DNA of 64,000 bases from Tetrahymena elliotti 4EA (lineage: Eukaryota > Ciliophora > Oligohymenophorea > Hymenostomatida > Tetrahymenidae): the NCBI GenBank assembly GCA_000231825.2, contig JH720342.1, positions 491,717 through 555,716 on the forward strand, given 5' to 3'. Position numbers and translations under genes: made by a program. Every line of letters begins with the position of its first letter. Within the stretch, counting starts at the first letter, position 1. Positions 25,801-37,192 of the stretch are shown one piece after another. The notes under the pieces are model-generated. The model had not been told where the DNA came from. It made no database searches and saw nothing but the letters and a program-made list of their open reading frames with translations.

Positions 25801-25955
25801 ATCTTGAAATCAGAGAGGCTTTAAATCAACAATTTATTCCACCTGTACCATTTATTTAGTAAGGATACAGCACTATTTCTAAAAACCAACCTGTTTAGGA
25901 TCCTTACAATGGATAAGCTCTCACATCTCACTATCCCAACAGATTAAATTACTGA
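22817..25955 (+). CDS. Gln/Pro-rich protein with EF-hand-like N-terminus and central coiled coil (749 aa)
   Basis: Model: exon 1 22817-23335 (173 codons), intron 23336-24224 (889 nt, GTATTC..AAAAG), exon 2 24225-25955 ending TGA; phase 0 and in frame throughout. Seen: residues 1-290 are mixed charged/hydrophobic with paired helix-loop-helix spacing suggesting degenerate EF-hands (for example SRHSAASDKGMDYDCFLKF and IDYRNQSYIDFELLQQFF), but the loops lack several calcium-ligand residues. Residues about 290-530 are Gln/Pro/Val-rich, including a poly-Gln run and a GEIPPPPPGYV stretch. About 540-600 is a charged coiled coil (KDNDKLKRDNEELL). The tail is Pro-rich and ends HYPNRLNY. Many Gln codons are TAA/TAG. 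Inferred: a scaffold or cytoskeletal/membrane-skeleton protein; calcium binding is doubtful. I do not recognise a named family. The unusually long intron has internal repeats. Confidence 0.82.
23400..24000 (+). repeat. Degenerate ~150-190-bp tandem repeats inside an intron
   Basis: Within the 889-nt intron, related segments recur. AAAGAGAAATCAA followed by a T-rich block occurs near 23510 and 23705. A block with AAGAAAAGAT, ATATGTNNGAT and CATTTTCAATCATTTAA occurs near 23600-23655 and 23790-23840, with weaker relatives near 23440-23470 and 23920-23985. The pattern suggests that the intron grew by tandem duplication. Confidence 0.65.
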
Positions 25956-26295
25956 TCTTATTATTAAGTAATAAATGTCATAGTTTTTGGCACTTTTTAA
26001 ATAAAGAAAATTAGGTCAAATTATCTACCTACCTACCTATTTTATATACTAAAATCTCTTTATCCTTGTAATGTTAATTTTTGATTTTTGTTGTTGCTTC
26101 ATTTACTTTAAATTTTTGTTGATTTAATTTTGTTCTAAAAAATAACTCTATTCCAAAAATGATTTAAATTTTGTTAAATTAATTCTTTGATAATCAAGTA
26201 AATCATTTCTTTCAATTTATTTATCAATTTAGAAAATATTTTTCAAAAATAATAATTTGCAGAAAAATTTGATATTAATCGAAAAAATATCATAA
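25956..26295. other. Short intergenic spacer
   Basis: AT-rich spacer between the EF-hand-like gene and B-box copy 1, both on the plus strand. No gene seen. The last ~20 bases before the ATG are similar upstream of B-box copies 1 and 3 (ATCATAAATGGATA-type context), so the duplicated unit includes some 5' flank. Confidence 0.5.
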
Positions 26296-28128
26296 ATGGA
26301 TAAAATTTCTATCGAAACTCTTAAATGCTCAAAACATCCAAATAAGCAACTCTAGTTCATCTAAGTTAATGAACTTCTTACTAGCCCAAATCAACAAAAA
26401 TCTCTTTTTTACTGTTCATCTTGCTTTAATCATGATCTCTCATTTTAAGCCACTAATTATCTTATGATTGATCAAATATTTTCATAAGCTCATAATTCGA
26501 TAATCCCAAAGTGGCCTCCTGTTATCGACTACTAAATTATTTAAGATCTTTTTGACTTTACTTAAAATTAATCCTAGATGATAGATTATAAAAATTAAAT
26601 TACTGATTTCTTTGATCAGCTAAAAAGAGAGTTTTCAGATAAAATTGACATCATCTAAAAAAAGATTATCAATGAAGCTCAAAAATATCCAACTGATAGC
26701 TAGCAAACTCTCAAAAAATATTAAGAAATCTCAAAAATTCTTGATTTCAAGCAACTTCTTACTAACCAGTAATAGAGAAATCTGCAAGACCATTCTCAAG
26801 CTTGTCGGTAGTTTATTCAATAAATTGAGTCTCAAAAAGACTAAAATACTGAAAAGTTGAAAAATCTTCTTTCAGAAACTCAAAAATTTCAAACAGATTT
26901 TAATTTAGAGTACCCTAATCTGATTAAATAGAATATATTTACTTTTCTTGACTAAATTTCTTTTTTTAATCTAGATACAGATGTGAGATTTGTCATATAA
27001 TAGAATAATAATCTATCTATTATGAAAGATAGCTAAGACAATCAAAGCAATAAAAGAGGTTAAAAAATAACAGCTGATTTAATAATGAGGCTTGTTGCTA
27101 ATAAATCAAACTTTTGTTCAGATGAATTTATAAATGAGCTTGATAAAATTCTTAAAAGAGTGAATCCTATCCTTGAATTATCAAGAGTTGACACAATTTC
27201 TCAAGAAAACAAGAAAGCGATTGAATTTGAGAAGATTAGTGAAAAAAATCTTAAACAAATAGAAGAGTATATAAATCACTAAATTTTTTTGAGATCTGAT
27301 TTACAGTATGAAAATGAAGTGAAGAATAGCTTAGAAATGAAATCAATTTAGTCGATCATAAAATCTAAAAAAAATTTCTTAAATACTGAATTTATTGAGT
27401 AGTTTGAAAGGTCTTTGTTAGAAATCTAACCATTCTTAAAATAAATTAATTTTACAAACATTTTTACTGACCAAAATAAATAAAACCTCTTATTAAGCTT
27501 CTCCGATGAATAAGTTAATGATTTCAAAACAATTGCTCAGGATAAATTATTTATTTAAAGTATTAAATTAATTGCTACAAAATATGAAAATGGATAGAGT
27601 GACTTAAGTATAATATATAGAGAATAAGGTGAATATGAAATTGAGAAATTGAATGATAATCATAACTGGGCAAATTGTATATCAAGTTTAAACTTAGAAA
27701 AAGATATGAAATATGTTTTTAGGCTAAAACCTGAACAAATTAACGAAGGTGAAGATTTTATGATAGGTCTTATGAGATATGCAAATGCTGATTTAAATGT
27801 AGGATATGTTGAGTATTTAAGTTGTTTTTTGAGAAATAAAAATAATAACTTTTAAAAAGTTAGTAATTGGGGTATTTAGAATTAATAAAAAGGAAATGAG
27901 GAGTTTTAGATAAGCACAGAGAAAATAATAGAACTGAGAGTATGTTTGAAAGAGTAGATATTAGAAATTTTAGATTATCCTGGATATGAATATAAATTAG
28001 TACTAGATGATAAATACAAATAAAAATTAACACAATATGATGATTTAAGATTTTATATTGGCATGTGGTCATAAGGAAACAAAATAATTTTAAAGGATGC
28101 TGAGATTGTGGAAGAATTTATAAATTGA
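26296..28128 (+). CDS. B-box-like zinc finger / coiled-coil / SPRY-like protein, copy 1 (610 aa)
   Basis: A single uninterrupted ciliate-code frame of 1833 nt from ATG to TGA. Seen: the N-terminal zinc-binding pattern LKCSKHPNKQ (C-x2-H) followed by FYCSSCFNHDL (C-x2-C-x2-H); a conserved IIPKWPP motif near residue 70; a long helical, Gln/Lys/Glu-rich middle (about 80-430) suited to coiled coil; and a C-terminal region of about 160 residues with EILDYPGYEYKLVLDD and DLRFYIGMW, resembling the end of a SPRY-type beta-sandwich. Known: this layout recalls TRIM proteins without a RING finger. Inferred: a protein-interaction scaffold; no enzymatic motif is seen. Similar proteins are encoded by copies 2 and 3 downstream. 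The ATG shares its context with the other copies. Confidence 0.85.
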
Positions 28129-28654
28129 AAATATAAAGAAATCATTATTAAAATTTTTAATTTTAGCATTTCCTTATTTTGTTGAACAGCAATCAAAACA
28201 TTCATAAGTGACTGTTCCATTATTTATTGCTTAGTTGGGTTGATTCAAAACTTTTTAAGTTTTTAATTATGTGAAATACTTTAAGTAAACAGTTTATATT
28301 TTTTAAAATGCTTATTCAAATCACTATTTTTCTGAATTCAAATAACTGATTTTAAAAATAGCTAAAATAAATTAATATACTAATAAGAAATTAAAAATAT
28401 GTTCTAAATTTAGTAGTATTTAATGTGTTTTTAATTTATAAAATTAAGAGTTTCTAAATTAGGATTTTTAAAAACTAAAATAATCAATAAAATTAAATAT
28501 TTAATTGTTTAAATATTTTTAATTTTAATTAAAAAGAAGTAGAGTATATCTTAGAATTTATTGTCAATTGGTTTGTTCATGTTTTATCATAAAATTTCAA
28601 AGAAATTACAAATATTAATTTACAGATCTAATTCAGTAGTAATCTAAATAATAA
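28129..28654. other. Intergenic spacer between B-box copies 1 and 2
   Basis: About 0.5 kb, AT-rich, with no coding frame. Expected to hold the terminator region of copy 1 and the promoter of copy 2. Confidence 0.5.
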
Positions 28655-30484
28655 ATGGATAATTTTTCAATCGAAACTCTTAAATGCCCAAAACATTCAA
28701 ATAAACAACTTTAGTTCATCTAAGTTAATGAACTTCTTACCAATCCAAATCAACAAAAACCTCTTTTTTACTGTTCATCTTGCTTTAATCATGATCTTTC
28801 GTTTTAAGCTATTAATTATCTTATGATTGATCAAATACTTTCAGAAGCTCATAATTCTATAATCCCAAAGTGGCCACCTGTCAATGACTATAAAGTTATT
28901 TAAGATCTTATTGAATTTACTTAAAATTAATCCTAGATGACAGACTATGAATAGTAAATAACTGATTTCTTTGATCAACTAAAAACAGAGTTTTTAGATA
29001 AAATTGACATCATCTAAAAAAAGATAATTATTGAAGCTCAAAAATATACAACTGGTAGCTATCAAACTCTCTAAAGATATTAAGAAATATCTAAAATTCT
29101 CGACTTCAAGCAACTTCTTACTAACCAGTAATAGAACAATCTGCAAGACCATTCTCAGGCTTGTAGATAGTTTATTCAATACATTGAGTCTTAAAAAGAC
29201 TAAAATACTGAAAAGCTGAAAAATCTTCTTTCAGAAGCTCACTAAATTCAAACAGATTTCAATTTAGAGTAACCTAATATGATTAAATAGAATATTTTTA
29301 CTTTTCTTGACTAGATTTCTTTTTTTAATCTAGATACAGATGTTAGTTCACTTACATAATAGAATAACAATCCAAAGATTATGAATGAAAGATAAGAGAA
29401 TGAAAACAATAGAAGGGACTATAAAATAACAGCTGATTTAATAATGGAGCTTGTTAAAAACAAATCAAATTTTTGTTCAGATGAATTCGTAAAGGAGCTT
29501 GATCAAATTCTTAGAAGAGTGAATCCTATCCTTGAACAGTCAAAAGTTGACTCAATTTTTCAAGAAAACAAGAAAGCGATTGAATTTTAGAAAATTAGAG
29601 ATAGCAATCTTAAATAAATAGAAGAGTATGTTAATCATTAGATTTTATTGAGATCTCATTTACAATATGAAAATGAAGTAAGGAATAGCTTATAAGTCAA
29701 ACAAATCCATTCAATCCTAAATTCTAAAACAAACTTCTTAAATATCTAATTTATTTAGCAGTTTGAAAGGTTTTTGTTAGAAATGAAACCCTTCTTAAAA
29801 TAGATTAATTTTACAAACATTTTTACTGACTAAAATAAATTTAACCTCTTTTTGGGTTTATCAGATGAATAAGTGAGTAGATTCACATTAATTGCTCAGA
29901 AATGGTTACTTTATTTTAATGTTAAACTAATTGCTACAAAATATAATGATGGATAAAGTAAATTAAGTATAAAATAAAGGGAAGATGGCGAATTTGAAAT
30001 TGAAAAGTAAAATAATAATCAATATGTGAATTGTATATCAAATACTAACTTAGAAAAAGAAGTGAAATATGTTTTTAGGTTTAAAGCTGAAAATATAAAT
30101 GAAGGTCAAGAATTTATGATAGGGTTTATGAGAAATGTAAATGCTGATTCAAATGAAGGATATATTGAGTATTTAAGTTGTTATTTGAAAAATGTAAATA
30201 ATTGTTTAGTAAAAAATGATAATTTTGGTATTTAGAAGAAATAAAAAGGAAATGGTGAATTTTAAATAAGTAGAGATAAATTGATAGAACTGAGAGTCTC
30301 TCTGAAAGAGTAGATATTAGAAGTGGTAGACTATCCTAGCTATGAATATAAACTAGTACTAGATAATCAATATAAATAAAAACTAACATAATATGATGAC
30401 TTAAGACTTTATATTGGCATGTATGATAAAGGAAGCAAAATAATTTTAAAAGATGCAGAAATAGTGAAAGAATTTATAAATTGA
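28655..30484 (+). CDS. B-box-like zinc finger / coiled-coil / SPRY-like protein, copy 2 (609 aa)
   Basis: Uninterrupted ciliate-code frame of 1830 nt. It keeps the zinc ligands of copy 1 (LKCPKHSNKQ and FYCSSCFNHDL), the IIPKWPP motif, the coiled-coil middle and the C-terminal SPRY-like end (VVDYPSYEYKLVLD, DLRLYIGMY). The DNA is alignable with copy 1 along its whole length with mostly substitutions, so it is a tandem duplicate. The most divergent parts are the middle and the predicted beta-sandwich loops, for example RYANADLNVGY in copy 1 against RNVNADSNEGY here. The intact frame despite clear divergence suggests selection on the protein. Function unknown beyond a likely scaffold role. Confidence 0.85.
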
Positions 30485-31997
30485 AAAAATAAATAAATAA
30501 TTATTAATATTTATGGTATTTTGCTTGATTTAAAGTTTTTAAGTCTTTTTTTGTTTTTCAAAAAACTTTCAGTTTATTGAATTGAAAACACTTAAATGGT
30601 TAGTAAAAAAAAGTAGTGTGATATTTTTTTCTTTATATCTCATGAAACAAAAATTGAAATTTTAATGAATTTAAAGTCATTCAGTCAGTTATATATATTT
30701 TATATCAAAATACTTTATTTTAAACTTAGATTAAAAACAATAGTCTAATTGAAAAAATGTATGAAAAAATATTAATATTAATCTTAAGTAATCTTAATTT
30801 TATGAAACTGAAATAGTTCTATTTATTAATTAATGAAAAAAAATCAATTAACATATCCTTGAGTTATTCAGAAATTTGTATCATTTTACAGTTTATCTCT
30901 TTTACTTAAAAAATAACAATTATTATCCTAAAAATCCACTTTAATATTTAATTTCATTTATATTTTATTTTTGAAATTAAACAGAGTGATGGTTTTTGAT
31001 TCTTTCTAGTATTATATGATTGGCTATTCATTTTTCTTATGTAGCAGCAGGAAGCTAAAAATATTTAGATATTTAGATCTTCCTTGTGGAAAAATATAGA
31101 GGCTACTTTGCAATGTTTTTAAATGACGGAGATTTAACATATTTAAAATTGGTGTTTCATTTTTTATTTTTTTAGATAATTCCAGAACCTCTATGAAGTT
31201 TATTATGAAAGATATTTTAATTTACATTGCAACATTCTTATAGTCCTTTTTTAGTTCTATATAGCTTGACGACACTAACTAAAAAATATCATTAATTTAA
31301 GATAATTAAAGTTAGAAAAATAATAGAAAATTACAAATTAAATTTTAAAAAGAAAATAGAAATATATAAAAACGTTTATGATACAATAATAGAGAATATA
31401 TTCTAAAATAAATTTTTTCATTTGGATTTATATCTTTCACCATCATTTTGAATTACATCATTAAAAACTCTGGTTAGAGTTTATTTAATAGAAATTCTTC
31501 CTTAAAATTATATAATAGAAAATGAGGTTATCAATTTATAATGATAATAGTATTGAATTTGTTATATGTATTACTTTTATTATTTATTGTTATCATTTAA
31601 TTTTAGATTATTATGTTTATTTGTGATACTATTTTTTATCACCCTTAACCTTATAATTTTTAATTTATCTCTTTTAAATATTTTAAATTTATTTTTTAAG
31701 AATAGTAGTTTTCTTGATTTCGCTCGCATATGTTTTAGGTAAAATTACCTTTTCTAGATTTCTCGAGTCTTCTTTTCAGATGTCTCCATCTGCTTTCTAG
31801 TGAATAATGAAGCTTGCTACAAATAAATCAAACTTTTGTTCTCATGAATTCTTAAAGGAGCTGGATTAAAATCTAAAAAGAGTGAAACTCCATATTTGTA
31901 AATTATCTAAGAATAATATTAAAAATAAAATAAAATTTAATTTATTTGGATTTAAGAAAAGTTCAAAATTTTGTTTGAAAAAGTTAATCTAATTTTT
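30485..31997. other. Intergenic region downstream of B-box copy 2
   Basis: No complete gene seen. Holds a short fragment of the B-box family (31804-31895) in otherwise AT-rich sequence. A slightly GC-richer, ORF-less patch lies near 31710-31800, just before that fragment. Confidence 0.5.
31804..31895 (+). pseudogene. Fragment of the B-box gene family (about 90 bp)
   Basis: The stretch with ATGAAGCTTGCTACAAATAA, TCAAACTTTTGTTCTCATGA and TTCTTAAAGGAGCTGG matches the middle of the B-box genes (compare 27085-27160, 29440-29510 and 36330-36400). Flanking sequence on both sides does not match, so this is an isolated relic of a deleted or rearranged copy. It resembles copy 3 (TTCTTAAAGGAG) more than copy 1 (TTTATAAATGAG). 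Confidence 0.8.
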
Positions 31998-32215
31998 CAT
32001 ATTAATTAATTGGTATCTAAATTAAGAACATATAAAATTTAAAAATAGAAATAAATGTTAATATAAAATAAAAAATATTTTAATAATTTTAGTGAAGTAC
32101 TTAGATTAATTTAGATATACCAATATATTATAATATTTATAAATTAAAAGTTAGTAAGCTCTGATTTAACTTCTTACTTAAATCTTCATATTGACTTCAG
32201 GTAAAAATATTAATC
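31998..32215 (-). repeat. Border element E, copy 2 (inverse orientation)
   Basis: The reverse complement of the element at 21721-21880: the plus strand reads AAAGTTAGTAAGCTCTGATT, then TAACTTCTTACTTAAATCTT, CATATTGACTTCAGG. It lies at the inner edge of the inverted repeat array, as copy 1 lies at the inner edge of the forward array. Confidence 0.8.
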
Positions 32216-35040
32216 TTTCTATTAAATAACTAAATTGATAAACTTTGGTTTTTAGAGTCATTTAAAAAAAATGTTTCAACATTAATTAAACATTATTTAA
32301 TTAAAATCCTTTTATTTATTTTTGAATTACTGGCTGTTTTGAGTTGATTAATTAAGAAATTTTTCTCATTCTTTTTTTATTCATTATTTATTTTGATAAT
32401 TCTTTAAAAGTGGGAAAAAAATTGATGAAACAGGTGCATAAGGATTACAATCTGGCTTAGCATAGTGCTCTAATCTAGTAACTTTGGCTCTTCACCTTGA
32501 GTAATAAATAATAGAGTTTCAATATTAATTAAGCATTTTTGAATAAATAATACAATAAATATTAACTTTAATTCATGAGTATTTATTTATACTCAATATG
32601 TATTTTGATATTATTTAAAAGTGAAAATCGTATTGGTGAAAAGGGTGCATAAGGATTAGGATTTGGCTTATCCTAGTGCTCTAAACTCTAAACTTTGACT
32701 CTTTACCTGCAGTAAAAATAGTGTTTCAATATTATTTATGTATTTTTGAATGAATAAATAATTACTTTAATTGAAGAGAAACTTATTAATTTTGATGGAT
32801 TTACTTGATATTTGTTTAGTTTAGTTTATTATTCATTTATTCTTATTTGTTCTTTTGAGATTTAATTCTAACTTTTATGTTTTTATCATTTTTTTTAATT
32901 TTTCTTTATTCAATATTATTTTTATAATTCTTTAAAAGTGGGAATAAAATTGGTTACATAGGTGCATAAGGATTAGGATCTGGCTTATCATAATGTTCTA
33001 ATCTCTAAACTTTGACTCTTTACCTTCAGTAAAAATAATATTTCAATATTAATTAATTTATGAGCTAATTTGTTGTTTCAGATTTAATTCAAATTTCTGT
33101 GTTTTCTGATTCTTTACAATATTTATTTTTATCGTTCTTTAAAAGTAAGAATTATATAGGTGATTTGGGGGCATAAGGATTAGGATCTGGCCTAGCATAT
33201 TGCTCTAACCTTGCAACTTTGACTCTTCACCTTGAGTAAGAATAGTGTTTCAATATTAATTAAGCATTTTTGAAAGGGTGATGGAATAAATAAAAACTTT
33301 AATTTATTCATGAGCAATTGACTAATTTTGTTTGGTTTACTTTATATTTTTTGAGCTGGATTATTTTGCTCATTCATTAATTGTTGATTGTTCTATGAGA
33401 TTTAATAAATTTTTATGTTTCTCTTGGTAGTTTTAAATATACGATATTCAATATTTGTTTTGATATTCTTTAAAAGTGAGAATTATATTGAAGAAAAGGG
33501 TGCATAAGGATTAGGATTTAGCTTAGCACAGTGCTCTAATCTTGCAACATTATCTCTTCACCTAGAGTAATAATATTGTTTCAATATTAATTAAGCATTT
33601 TTGAATAAATGAATGAATAAATACTTTAATTTATGAGCCACTGACTAATTTTGGTTAGTTTACTTGAAATTTTTTCTAGTTAATTGCTTATTCATTCTTT
33701 CTAACATTCTTATTTTTTATTTCATATTTAATTCTAATATTAATATTTCTCATTCTTCTAAATATTTCTTTATTAAATATTTATTTTGATAATTCTTTAA
33801 AAGTGAGAATAGTATTAATGAAATGGGTGCATAATAATTAGGATTTGGCTTAGCATAGTACTCTAATCTCTAAACTTTGACTCTTTCCCTACGGTAAAAA
33901 CAGTGTTATATTGATGTTTGTTCAATTTGGTTGACTATTCATTCATTCTTATTTGTTATTTTGAGGTTTAATTCAAATATTAATGTTTTTCTCATTCTTT
34001 TTGATGTTTCTTTATTCCATATTTATTTTTATAACTCTTTCAAAGTGAGAATAAAATTAGATACATGGGTGCATAAGGATTAGGGTCTGGCTTAGCATAG
34101 TGCTCTCATCTCTAAACTTTGACTCTTAACCTCTAGTAAAAATAATGTTTCAATATTAATTAAATATTTTTTATATAAATGATGGAATTATATAAAGACT
34201 TTAATTCATGAGTGAGTGACTGGCTGACTAATTTTTGTTGGCCTACTTGATATTTGTTAAATTATGTTGATTATTCATTCATTCTTATTTGTTCTTTTGA
34301 GATTTAATTCAAATTTTTATGTTTTTCTTCTTCTTTTAGATATTTCTTTATTCAATATTTATTTAGATAATTATTTAAAAGTGGGAATAAAATTGGTGAA
34401 ATGGGTGCATAAGGATTAGGATCCGGTTTATTAAAGTCCTCTAATCTCAAAACTTTGAATCTTTATTTGCGGTAAAAATAGAGTTTCAATATTAATCATT
34501 GAAAAAATGATGGAATAAATAAAAATATGAATTCATGAGCTACTGACTAATTTTGGTTGATTTGCTTGATATCTGCTCAGCTCGGCTTGCTCATTCATTC
34601 ATTTTTATTTTTTCTTATGAGATTTACTTCAACCATTAATGTTTTTATCATTCTTTTAAATATTTTTTAACCATATTTATTTTTACAATTTTTTAATAGT
34701 GAGAATTAAATTGGTTACATGGGGGCATAAAAATTAGGATCTTACTTAGCATAATGTTTTTATCTCTAAAATTTGGTTCTTTCCCTGCAGTAAAAATAGT
34801 GTTTCAATATTAATTAAGCATTTTGAATGAATAATCAAATAAATAAAAACTTTAAAATTCATGAGTGACTGATTAATTTTGGTTGATCATTCGCTTTTAT
34901 TTGTTATTTCACATTTAATTCAAATTTTTATATTTTTCTCATTATTTTAAACATTTTTTGATTCCAAGTCTACTTTTATAATTCTTTAAAAGTGGTAATA
35001 ATATTGATATATTTGGCCCATTAAGAGCAGAAGGAATTAG
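32216..35040 (-). repeat. Inverted array of the ~290-bp repeat, nine clear copies plus a degenerate end
   Basis: On the plus strand each unit reads as the reverse complement of the forward array core: GGTGCATAAGGATTAGGATC, TGGCTTAGCATAGTGCTCTA, ATCTCTAAACTTTGACTC. Copies begin near 32433, 32644, 32961, 33167, 33498, 33823, 34066, 34402 and 34720; a decayed unit ends near 35040. The flanking blocks are the same as in the forward array but inverted: TTCTTTAAAAGTG before the core and AAAAATAGTGTTTCAATATT, AATTAAGCATTTTTGAATAA after it. No coding frame. The orientation switch is complete: I saw no forward unit in this interval and no inverse unit at 16900-21720. Confidence 0.92.
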
Positions 35041-35745
35041 ACAAAGACTATTTAAAGCAAAAAGATTAGTGAAAATAATCTACTGTTATTGAAATAATGA
35101 TTACTTTTATTGAAACAACAGACATTGCTTGCTTTTAAATAATTTGATGCCTATCATAATTTAAATAATTTATTAAAATTATTTTATAATAAAACTTAAA
35201 ATAATTACAGCATAATATTGAAACTAAAAACAAATAAAAATTATATCTAAATATTAAACATATTCTATCTTAATCAGAATTTATTTAAATGTTTAAATTA
35301 TTTATTTTTATTTACTTTAAAATTATTAGATTCATTTTTTATTGTTAAAAAAAGAGTTTTATGTTTTTAATGAGGTTAATTTTTATGAAAATAGTTTCAT
35401 TAATTAATTCAAGAAAGTAGACCTTGTTATTTGAGGCTCTGTTGTATGGCTTTCTTAATATATTTTTATTATGTTAGATTTGACTATTTTTTTAATTTTT
35501 TAAAATTCTACTTGGCTTATTAGCTAAGCTTTTAATAAATAAAATTGAATGCCTTTTTATTAAGTCCCATTCACTCATCTAATCATATCTAAATGACTAG
35601 ATTTTTGAATTAGATTTGACAATACTTCTTAGAATTTTTAAGAATTAATTATAATTTATTTTAATTAATTTTCTGATCATAAAATATCAAATGATAATAA
35701 ATAAAATATCTCACATCTAATTATATAGTTATCTAAATCACATAA
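35041..35745. other. Intergenic region between inverted array and B-box copy 3
   Basis: AT-rich, no gene recognised. The last tens of bases before 35746 resemble the 5' flank of B-box copy 1. Confidence 0.5.
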
Positions 35746-37187
35746 ATGGATACAATTTCCATTGAAACACTAAAATGCTCAAAGCATTCTAATAAACAAC
35801 TCTTATTGAATTCACTTAACATTAATCCTAGATGATAGACTATGAAAAGTAAATAACTGATTTCTTTGATCAACTAAAAAGAGAGTTTTCAGATAAAATT
35901 GACATCATCTAAAAAAAGATGATAAATGAAGCTCAAAAATATCCAACTAATAGCTAGTAAACTCTCAAAAGATATTAAGAAATCTCAAAAATTCTTGATT
36001 TTAAGCAGCTTCTTACTAACCAGTAATAAGATAATCTGCAAGACCATTCTCAAGCTTGTAGGTAATTTATTCAATAAATTGAGTCTCAAAAAGACTAAAA
36101 TACTTAATTATTCTAAAATCTTCTTTCTTAAGCTTGTCAAATCAAAAAGAATTTCAATTTAGAGCATCCAAACATGATGAAATAGAATATATTTACTTTT
36201 CTTGACTAGATTTATTTTTTTATTCTAGATGCGGATAACAGCTCACTTACATAAAAGAATAATCTAGATGAATGATAGCTAAGAGAATTAAAGCAATAAA
36301 ATAAGCTAAAAAATAACAGCTGATTTAATAATGAGGCTTGTCACTAATAAATCAAACTTTTGTTCCGATGAATTCTTAAAGGAGTTGGGTTAAAGTCTAA
36401 AAAGAGTGTATCCTATCCTTGAATTATAAAAAATTGGCTCCATTTTTCAAGAAAATAAGAAAATGATAGAATTTGAGAAGATCAATGAGAGCAACCTTGA
36501 AAAAATAGAAGAGTATGTAAATCACCGAAATAAAATAAAGTTAACCTCTTTTTGAGTTTACCAGATGAATAAGTTAATAAATTATTCACATTAATGACTC
36601 AGAAATAAAAAATTTATTTCAATAGTAAGCTTATTAGTACCCAATTTTAAAATGGATAAATTGACTTAAGGATAAAATAAAGGAGAGAAGGTGAATATGA
36701 GATTTAGAAGTTAAGTAATGATAACTGGGTTAATTGTAGATCAAGAGTAAATTTAGAAAAAGATGTGAAATATGTTTTTCGGTTCCAAGCAGAAAGTATT
36801 AATGAAGGTGATTCTTTTATGATAGGTCTTATGAGAAATTCAGATATTGATTCTAATTATGGATAAGGAGAGTATCTAAGCTGTTATTTGCAATATAAAA
36901 ATAATTACTTTTTAAAATGTGAAGATTGGGGTATTTAGAATCTATAAAAAGGAAATGGTGAATTTTAGATAAGTAGAGAGAAAATAATAGAGCTGAGAGT
37001 GTGTTTGAAAGAGTAGATATTAGAAATAGTAGATTATCCTAGTTACTAATATAAACTATCACTAGATGATAAATACAAATAAAAATTAACAGAATATGAT
37101 GATTTAAGACTTTTTATTGCCATATATCATAAAGGAAGCACATTAATTTTAAAGAATGCTGTGATAGTGAAAGAATTTGTAAGTTGA
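35746..37187 (+). pseudogene. B-box family copy 3, broken by two deletions and a frameshift
   Basis: The start (ATGGATACAATTTCC..) aligns with copies 1 and 2. About 195 bp are then missing relative to copy 2 between AATAAACAACTC and TTATTGAATTCACTTAA. The loss removes the C-x2-C part of the zinc finger and the IIPKWPP motif and throws the frame into TGA after about 30 codons. Downstream the family sequence continues, with a small indel near 36262. A second deletion of about 195 bp near 36528 joins GTAAATCACC to AAAATAAAGTTAACC. The 3' part (about 36540-37187) still resembles the SPRY-like region and ends at the equivalent TGA. Inferred: a pseudogene, although transcripts could still matter as non-coding RNA. 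Family relation is certain from DNA similarity. Confidence 0.88.
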
Positions 37188-37192
37188 AAATA

